This document shows, in pieces, positions 6,330 through 10,851 of a stretch of DNA of 10,851 bases (its first letter is position 1; every line of letters begins with the position of its first letter). The DNA is from Methanobacterium sp. Its GTDB lineage: Archaea; Methanobacteriota; Methanobacteria; Methanobacteriales; Methanobacteriaceae. The DNA lies in NCBI GenBank assembly GCA_021372715.1, contig JAJFTX010000198.1, forward strand, positions 1 to 10,851. The letters are read 5' to 3'. The notes beneath the pieces are model-generated. The model had not been told where the DNA came from. It made no database searches and saw only the letters and a list, made by a program, of their open reading frames with translations. The position numbers and the translations under genes are program-made.

Positions 6330-7034
6330 CTATTTTTTAGTGCAAACATAGGTTATATGATTTTCCGCTTCTATCTGCTTCAAGTCAATTTTAAAACCTG
6401 TTCTTTCCAATAATCCTTCCATAATCCAGTCATAGGTGCTATATTCATCTTTTATATGGATTACAGCTTCGGCCCCCATATTATCTCCTGCCATTGCTTG
6501 ATATGTTTCAATTAGATTATTTATGGATTTTTCATGTTCTCTAGGTTCAAAACTGAATATTATATCAAATAAATAAAGTTTACCATCTTTTTTCAAATTA
6601 TTAACCATATTCATTAATGCTACTGACTTCCAGAAGTCAGGTAGATGATGCAGAGCAACCTTAGATACAATTTTATCAGCTGGTTCGCCTTCATGTTGAT
6701 AGGAAAGGAAACCAGCACAATACGTTTCAATATTCTTAATACCTTTTTTATCTGCATTATTTTTCAGTATATTCAGCATCTTATCTGAGATATCAACACA
6801 TATGACTTTTTTACAGTGCTCAGCAATATTTAAGGCGATTCCACCTGTTCCACAGCCAAAATCTATAACTATATCCTCTTCAGTAATTTCCAATCTATTT
6901 ATGACATCTAATGCTTCAGATTCGAAATTCCTGAATTTTAAATGCTCATATTCATATGATTCAGCTATTTTTTGGTCTAAATAATCAACACCAATCTGTT
7001 TCTCGTTGAATACCCATCCGTATTTCTTTTTCAT
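6330..7034 (-). CDS. class I SAM-dependent methyltransferase
   Basis: A 234-residue soluble Rossmann-fold methyltransferase. Motif I is VIDFGCGTGG (about 56-65), binding the SAM methionine; motif II ends in VDIS, with Asp81 for the ribose hydroxyls; the post-motif segment KVALHHLPDFWKSVAL is typical of small-molecule (UbiE/Methyltransf_11-like) enzymes. KKDGKLYLFDIIFSF matches motif III. The N-terminal YEYEHLKFRNFESEALDVINRL helix probably caps the substrate pocket. The acceptor cannot be predicted. The ATG at 7034 has AGGAT five or six bases upstream. It lies 27 nt after the MATE exporter gene on the same strand, so the two are probably cotranscribed, perhaps modifying and exporting related compounds (inference). 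Confidence 0.9.
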   Translation of the reverse strand: MKKKYGWVFNEKQIGVDYLDQKIAESYEYEHLKFRNFESEALDVINRLEITEEDIVIDFGCGTGGIALNIAEHCKKVICVDISDKMLNILKNNADKKGIKNIETYCAGFLSYQHEGEPADKIVSKVALHHLPDFWKSVALMNMVNNLKKDGKLYLFDIIFSFEPREHEKSINNLIETYQAMAGDNMGAEAVIHIKDEYSTYDWIMEGLLERTGFKIDLKQIEAENHITYVCTKK

Positions 7035-7061
7035 TGTATCCTGCCCTTTCTTATTTAAAAT

Positions 7062-8444
7062 CTATTTTGAATATCTATTAAGCCTATTTACGAACATATT
7101 TGCCCAGGTATATGCTATTGCACATCCAATGGCACTTCCCACTACCAATCCCCACCATACTCCCTGGGAACCGAAATTAAATATGAAAACGAACAGATAC
7201 GCGAATAAAGCGATAAAAGCTAATTCTCTGAGAACAGTTAGTATAAGTGAAGTCAATCCTTTACCTACACCCTGAAAAACTGCTCCAGCGGTTATTCCCA
7301 GTGGTATGGGTATATAGAACAGGAACATCACTTGAAGAAAAGCCGCTATTGACGGGGATAAATAGGCTGTCTGAGGTGAATATGCGAATATTGTAGCTAT
7401 AAATCCGGATAATATATATAATAACAATCCAACGATCATAGCGATACCAAACCCCAGCTTAGAAGCATACTTGAACGTAGTTTTAAGATTATCGTATCTT
7501 CTTGCTCCGAATGCTGCCCCTGCAACTGTTATGGCTGCGGTTCCAATTCCTATTGGAAGTATCATAACCATCATCACCACTCTCCAACCTGCAGTATACA
7601 CGGCAACTGCCGCAGCACCCCCTGTTATTACCAAGATCAGGTTCAAAAACATTCCCAGAAAAGACATAACAAATGATTCGGCACTGGCAGGAAGACCCAC
7701 CATTAAGATAGCTCGAACCACATCCCAGTCTGCTATAAATCCACTTCTTGAGAAGGATATGTAGGTTTCTTTAAAAAGCATCCAATATATCATTAAGGCA
7801 CAGGAAATACCGGAAGAAAGTATGGTGGCCCAAGCAGCCCCTGCTATGCCCCAACCGAAATAGTAGATGAATATAGGATCCAGGATTATATTCAAGATAG
7901 CTGTAGCTGCCATAGCGTACATTGGCCTTTTCACATCTCCTTCTGCCCTTAAAATACCCGATGCAACACTGGAAAATATCAGGAAGATCAGACCTCCAAA
8001 AACGACCTGCCCGTATTGCATGGCCAAACCTAATGTCTCTCCAGCCCCCATGGCCAGGAGTATATTCGAAAGAAATATCAAAACAATTAAGGTTAAAACC
8101 ATAGATACAGCTACTGCCAGTATTACTGAATGCAATGCTGCATTATCTGCCTTTTTTTTATTTGCTGCCCCTATGCAACGGGCTATTAAAGAGGTTGCAC
8201 CAGCTCCTAATCCATTACCCAGACCTATTACTATCATAAAGACCGGTGTGATGAAACCTAAAGCAGCCAGGGCATCAGGGCCTAGACCAGCTACCCATAT
8301 ACTATCTGCTAGATTATATGCCATGATCAGTAGCATGGATATAATCATAGGCACCGAAAGTACACGGATAGCCCGTTTAGGGTCTCCGGTAACCATAGAT
8401 ATGCGTTGATCAACATCCTTTGAAACATCTTCATGAGAATTCAT
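7062..8444 (-). CDS. MATE-family multidrug/metabolite efflux transporter
   Basis: About 460 residues, the normal length, with two homologous MatE halves and an expected twelve membrane helices. The N-terminal half has PMIISMLLIMAYNLADSIWV, then ALGFITPVFM, GLGNGLGAGATSLIAR and an AANKKKADNA cytoplasmic loop. The second half repeats the pattern with GLPASAESFVMSF, GIGTAAITVAGAAFGARR and PLGITAGAVFQGVGKG. MATE proteins use sodium or proton gradients to expel cationic drugs or metabolites; the substrate is unknown. The frame reaches a GTG at 8453, but that GTG lies inside AGAAGTGA, which serves as the SD five bases before the ATG at 8444, so ATG is preferred. A long palindrome just upstream may regulate it. 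A methyltransferase gene follows after 27 nt. Confidence 0.94.
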   Translation of the reverse strand: MNSHEDVSKDVDQRISMVTGDPKRAIRVLSVPMIISMLLIMAYNLADSIWVAGLGPDALAALGFITPVFMIVIGLGNGLGAGATSLIARCIGAANKKKADNAALHSVILAVAVSMVLTLIVLIFLSNILLAMGAGETLGLAMQYGQVVFGGLIFLIFSSVASGILRAEGDVKRPMYAMAATAILNIILDPIFIYYFGWGIAGAAWATILSSGISCALMIYWMLFKETYISFSRSGFIADWDVVRAILMVGLPASAESFVMSFLGMFLNLILVITGGAAAVAVYTAGWRVVMMVMILPIGIGTAAITVAGAAFGARRYDNLKTTFKYASKLGFGIAMIVGLLLYILSGFIATIFAYSPQTAYLSPSIAAFLQVMFLFYIPIPLGITAGAVFQGVGKGLTSLILTVLRELAFIALFAYLFVFIFNFGSQGVWWGLVVGSAIGCAIAYTWANMFVNRLNRYSK

Positions 8445-8470
8445 TTTATTCACTTCTTAAAACTATAAAT

Positions 8471-8522
8471 AACGGTTCTAGTCTTATAATTAAATTAAAT
8501 CATTATAATGATAGTTACCGTT
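8471..8522. promoter_or_regulatory. 52-nt imperfect palindrome at the MATE promoter, putative operator
   Basis: The outer arms are AACGGT (8471-8476) and ACCGTT (8517-8522), with CTA and TAG continuing inward. The inner arms are TTATAAT (8484-8490) and ATTATAA (8502-8508). Both arm pairs share nearly the same centre, 8496-8497. The palindrome ends about 27 nt before the MATE ATG at 8444 and covers the AT-rich minus-strand stretch where its TATA box would lie. This is what a repressor-type operator of a dimer or pair of dimers would look like. It could also fold as a stem in a transcript. Confidence 0.5.
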
Positions 8523-8572
8523 CAGAAATAATAAATGCTCGATTTAAAAGCAGAAATTTAGAAAATTCATTG

Positions 8573-8605
8573 AATTATAATAGAAATTCGCTTCTATTAT
8601 TAATT
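8573..8605. repeat. 13-bp hairpin with 6-nt loop, possible terminator of the patatin gene
   Basis: AATTATAATAGAA (8573-8585) pairs with TTCTATTATTAATT (8592-8605) with one bulged base, enclosing the loop ATTCGC. It sits between the patatin stop codon (8724) and the MATE promoter, both minus strand, so it may end the patatin transcript or shield its 3' end. No long T tract follows directly. The rest of 8454-8723 holds no gene that I can support. Confidence 0.5.
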
Positions 8606-8723
8606 GTTAGTGGTAGGTATATAAATTATTCTGTTAAAAAGAATACAGATTATTTAAATAATGATTAATGGGTTTAAATTGATTAGAAAAAGAACATTTT
8701 AATATAACTGATTCGAATGATAC

Positions 8724-9614
8724 TTAATTTATAGCCTTCAAAAATTTACCAACCTTATCAGCTAATAATAATCCCTGTTTAAACCCTGATTGGGCTGCAT
8801 CTCTACGCTTTTCCGGATTCAGAGGATTGATTCCTTTAGCCTTTATTGATGTTTCATCGGGTGTGATAACCATCACTTCTGCTCCGGATTCTTTTAATAC
8901 CTGCAATTCTTCTTCAAATGTGATCCGATGCATGGTAGGACCCATAGCTGCTGCAGTCATGGTTGGTTCTGAAACCAGGATTAGAACAAGATCTTCATCT
9001 TTGGCAAGGTCGGCATTGGTGCCAGAACTCATACCCCCATCTATATAACGGCGTCCATTGATAGTGGTAGGTGGATATATACCCGGAATTGCCGAACTAG
9101 CTGTTACAGCAAGTAAAAGAGGTATATCAGAATCTTTATCGAAAATTTTCCATTCTCCTGTTTCTGCATCAACAACATTAATTATTAAAGATATTTTATT
9201 ATTCCATTGATGATTAGGTAGTCGACTAGCTATAATTTCTAAACGTTCCTCCTCAGACATTGTTTTAGTATTTAGAGCTGCTTCACCAATTCTTTTTCTT
9301 GCTGTTTGGGAATCAGGAGAACTCATTATAGCCGCGGCCATCATTTCTCGGAATTTTTGTCCATCGAATTCCACTGTGCTTTCATTAGTCTCCGAAATAG
9401 GTTTCATTTGAAGATTATAAAGTTCTTCAATGCCCCAACCACTGATTAGCTGTGCTCCTACACTGGAACCAGCTGAGGTTCCCACAATTAGATTAAAATC
9501 TAAAACATCTACTCCTCCTTCTTTTAATCCTCTTAGAACTCCTAACTCCCATGCTGTGCCGGTGATCCCTCCTCCACTGAGGACTAGGGCCTTTGATTTG
9601 TTTTCAGCGGTCAT
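8724..9614 (-). CDS. patatin-like phospholipase / acyl hydrolase
   Basis: A 296-residue soluble patatin-domain protein with the complete catalytic apparatus. The oxyanion loop is SGGGITG (13-19). The nucleophile elbow is GTSAG, with Ser47. The dyad aspartate is in DGG, Asp192, followed by MSSGTNADLA. The TASSAIPGIYPP stretch (about 171-182) is also family-typical. No signal peptide or membrane segment is seen, so it is likely cytosolic. Patatins hydrolyse acyl esters of phospholipids or other lipids. Since archaeal membranes are ether lipids, the substrate here is uncertain and may be a thioester, a small ester or foreign bacterial lipid (inference). An AGTGA about six bases before the ATG at 9614 serves as SD. 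It is the first of three same-strand genes (patatin, MATE, methyltransferase), but 279 nt separate it from the MATE start. Confidence 0.93.
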   Translation of the reverse strand: MTAENKSKALVLSGGGITGTAWELGVLRGLKEGGVDVLDFNLIVGTSAGSSVGAQLISGWGIEELYNLQMKPISETNESTVEFDGQKFREMMAAAIMSSPDSQTARKRIGEAALNTKTMSEEERLEIIASRLPNHQWNNKISLIINVVDAETGEWKIFDKDSDIPLLLAVTASSAIPGIYPPTTINGRRYIDGGMSSGTNADLAKDEDLVLILVSEPTMTAAAMGPTMHRITFEEELQVLKESGAEVMVITPDETSIKAKGINPLNPEKRRDAAQSGFKQGLLLADKVGKFLKAIN

Positions 9615-9648
9615 CTGTATTCACTTTTTGATTTTTTTATTTATTATT

Positions 9649-9684
9649 AATTAGACGATTATCTAAATTTATATTATATTAGAA
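9649..9684 (-). promoter_or_regulatory. candidate TATA box and small inverted repeat at the patatin promoter
   Basis: On the minus strand 9665-9684 reads as an AT-rich TATA-type stretch (TTCTAATATAATATAAATTT). Directly downstream, TTAGA (9651-9655) and TCTAA (9662-9666) form a short inverted repeat spaced six bases, near the expected transcription start. It may be an operator, but it is short and lies in AT-rich DNA. Confidence 0.3.
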
Positions 9685-9772
9685 TTATTTCTATTTTTAT
9701 CCATAAATTCATTAATTTCGATCTTTAAAGAACAGAATTGAAAAAATCATAATTGTTAAATTATTAGACAGA

Positions 9773-9786
9773 ATATTTATTATAAA
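9773..9786 (+). promoter_or_regulatory. candidate TATA box for the esterase gene
   Basis: The stretch ATATTTATTATAAA lies about 60 nt before the ATG at 9842, predicting a leader of about 30-40 nt. The remaining divergent space between patatin and esterase (9615-9841) shows nothing else recognisable. Confidence 0.35.
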
Positions 9787-9841
9787 CGGACCATAATAAT
9801 TACATTAATTCCATTTTAAATAATGATATAACAGGCCTAAT

Positions 9842-10735
9842 ATGGATAAAAATACTGAGGAATTGCTTGATCTTATTAAAAATAAATTTCAAGAGAAATC
9901 TTATTTAAAAAAGTCCAATCATGATTTTGATGATTTTTATCTTTCATTTCGATCTTCAGGTCCTGTAAAGAAATTAAAAGATGAAGACGCCCCGGTGCCT
10001 TCCTACTGGATAGTTACTCCTCAAAGCAACCCCCATAAGGTGATTCTTTTCTTCCATGGCGGTGGATTCAACAGAGGAACCAGTAGGGGACACCTGGATA
10101 TTTGTAAAAATTTAGCTAAGCACAGTAGTTTTACTATTTTAAGCGTTGATTATCGAATGTCACCTGAAAATCCATTTCCTGCTGCAGTTGAAGACTGTTT
10201 AAATTCTTTTCTATGGTTGTTGGATGAAGGTTTCACTAGTCAAGATATTTTGGTAGCTGGGATTTCATATGGCGGTACTCTGGCCCTTTCAACTACTCTG
10301 GCTTTAAAGAAAAGGAGCCTCATACCCCGAGGAGTAGTTTGTATGTCCCCTGCTGTTGATATGGGCTTTCCAGTAGTTTATAAACACTTAAAAGATGTGA
10401 GGGATTGGATAGATTACGAGCAGCTTTCTAAAATTCGTGAAATGTATCTGCAAGGACAGGAAATTAAAAATCCCATGATATCCCCTATTTACGGTGATTT
10501 AGAAGGTTTCCCACCATTACTCCTCCAAACAGGGGGTCTTGAATTATTACTCTGTGATACAATGCGTTTCAGAGATTTAGCCATTCAAAAAGAAGTCCAA
10601 GTTAAATTGGATGTCTGGCAGGGGATGTTTCATGGTTTTCAAATTTTTTATTCTGTTTTACCCCAGGCCAAAGCTGCTATAAGTAGTATTGGGAATTTCG
10701 TGAAAAAGTTACAATTACCTGATGAGAAACTTTAA
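9842..10735 (+). CDS. alpha/beta hydrolase, HSL-type (family IV) esterase
   Basis: A 297-residue soluble alpha/beta hydrolase of the hormone-sensitive-lipase group. HGGGF at 72-76 supplies the oxyanion hole. DYRMSPENPFPAAVEDC (103-119) is the conserved stretch of the family. GISYGG holds the nucleophile Ser142. FHGF gives the catalytic His264. The acid position appears to be Glu234 in TGGLELLL, where many relatives carry Asp or Glu. Such enzymes cleave short- to medium-chain esters; a physiological substrate cannot be assigned. No signal peptide or membrane anchor is seen. The ATG has only a weak AGG upstream. A TetR-family regulator begins 48 nt downstream on the same strand, with a palindrome between, so the two genes may form a regulated pair. 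Confidence 0.92.
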   Translation: MDKNTEELLDLIKNKFQEKSYLKKSNHDFDDFYLSFRSSGPVKKLKDEDAPVPSYWIVTPQSNPHKVILFFHGGGFNRGTSRGHLDICKNLAKHSSFTILSVDYRMSPENPFPAAVEDCLNSFLWLLDEGFTSQDILVAGISYGGTLALSTTLALKKRSLIPRGVVCMSPAVDMGFPVVYKHLKDVRDWIDYEQLSKIREMYLQGQEIKNPMISPIYGDLEGFPPLLLQTGGLELLLCDTMRFRDLAIQKEVQVKLDVWQGMFHGFQIFYSVLPQAKAAISSIGNFVKKLQLPDEKL

Positions 10736-10743
10736 ATATTAGA

Positions 10744-10759
10744 TTGACTAATCAGTCTA
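10744..10759. promoter_or_regulatory. GACT-AATC-AGTC palindrome, putative TetR-family operator
   Basis: TTGACTAATCAGTCTA has perfect GACT/AGTC half-sites (10746-10749 and 10754-10757) around a 4-nt centre, plus a partly matching flank. It lies between the esterase stop codon and the GTG of a TetR-family gene, about 25-40 nt before that start. The size and placement suit a TetR-type autoregulatory site. Confidence 0.5.
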
Positions 10760-10783
10760 GTAGTTTTTATTATCGGTGTAATA

Positions 10784-10851
10784 GTGAAAGAAAAAAAACA
10801 AAAAATACTGAAAGCAGCCCTGGAACTATTCGTGGAAAAAGGATTTCATGG
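10784..10851 (+). CDS. TetR-family transcriptional regulator, N-terminus only (cut by window end)
   Basis: The last 68 bases encode MKEKKQKILKAALELFVEKGFH and the start of a further codon. This is the characteristic first helix of a TetR-family DNA-binding domain, where I-x-x-A-A-x-x-L-F-x-x-x-G-(F/Y) is nearly diagnostic. The start is GTG at 10784, preceded by GGTG at 10775-10778 as SD. The rest of the helix-turn-helix and the ligand-binding domain lie outside the window. A palindrome upstream suggests autoregulation. The likely targets are itself and perhaps neighbours on either side (inference). Confidence 0.8.
   Translation, partial: MKEKKQKILKAALELFVEKGFH

Noticed and set aside
7867..8409. 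A 180-residue plus-strand open frame opposite the MATE gene, and similar frames at 7471-7764 and 7006-7275
   Set aside because: They lie antisense to a well-supported transporter gene, show no SD or recognisable domain, and their composition mirrors the opposite strand.
8420..8668. An 82-residue plus-strand open frame across the MATE promoter region
   Set aside because: Asn/Ser/Tyr-rich translation typical of AT-rich noncoding DNA. It covers the palindrome and the hairpin, with no SD or domain.
1..10851. tRNA, rRNA, CRISPR array, insertion sequence, toxin-antitoxin or defence system
   Set aside because: I saw no cloverleaf-like sequence, regularly spaced repeats, transposase-like protein or known defence domain. 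The patatin is a plain single-domain enzyme with no cyclic-nucleotide synthase beside it, so a CBASS-type effector role is not supported.

Overview
The window looks like part of a methanogenic archaeon's chromosome, most likely Methanobacteriales (Methanobacterium-like). The DNA is AT-rich. Several genes combine a strong Shine-Dalgarno (SD) sequence with AT-rich TATA-type boxes, and oligo-T runs sit at some gene ends. The products are typical of anaerobic archaea: a UspA-type ATP-binding protein, a PAS-only sensor, a broken iron-sulfur flavoprotein gene, a ferredoxin-domain protein and stand-alone GyrI-like and patatin proteins. The assignment is inferred from gene content; no rRNA or marker gene is present.

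Layout. 1-1430 (+): the C-terminal part of a DASS/SLC13-type transporter, then a UspA gene with a TTG start. 1457-2563 (-): a three-PAS-domain protein with no output domain, whose first two PAS units are an exact 123-residue tandem duplication. 2779-3300 (+): a decayed iron-sulfur flavoprotein gene. 3379-3840 (-): a GyrI-like ligand-binding protein. 4056-5302 (-): a carotenoid-biosynthesis (CruF-like) membrane protein followed by a small unknown membrane protein. 5484-6302 (+): a ferredoxin-domain protein, divergent from the CruF-like gene. 6330-9614 (-): patatin, MATE exporter and SAM methyltransferase genes in transcription order. 9842-10735 (+): an HSL-type esterase, followed by the first 22 codons of a TetR-family regulator that runs off the window.

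How the genes may work together (inference). The right half is a loose cluster of membrane, lipid and export functions. The MATE and methyltransferase genes lie 27 nt apart and probably form an operon, with a 52-nt imperfect palindrome just upstream. The esterase and TetR genes are separated by 48 nt holding a GACT-AATC-AGTC palindrome, a plausible autoregulatory operator. The CruF-like gene and the ferredoxin-domain gene share an AT-rich divergent promoter region. I saw no tRNA, rRNA, CRISPR array, insertion sequence or integrase. I did not find one clearly new multi-gene system. The best leads are the two palindromic putative operators, the CruF-like gene with no visible carotenoid partners, and the cysteine-rich ferredoxin-domain protein.
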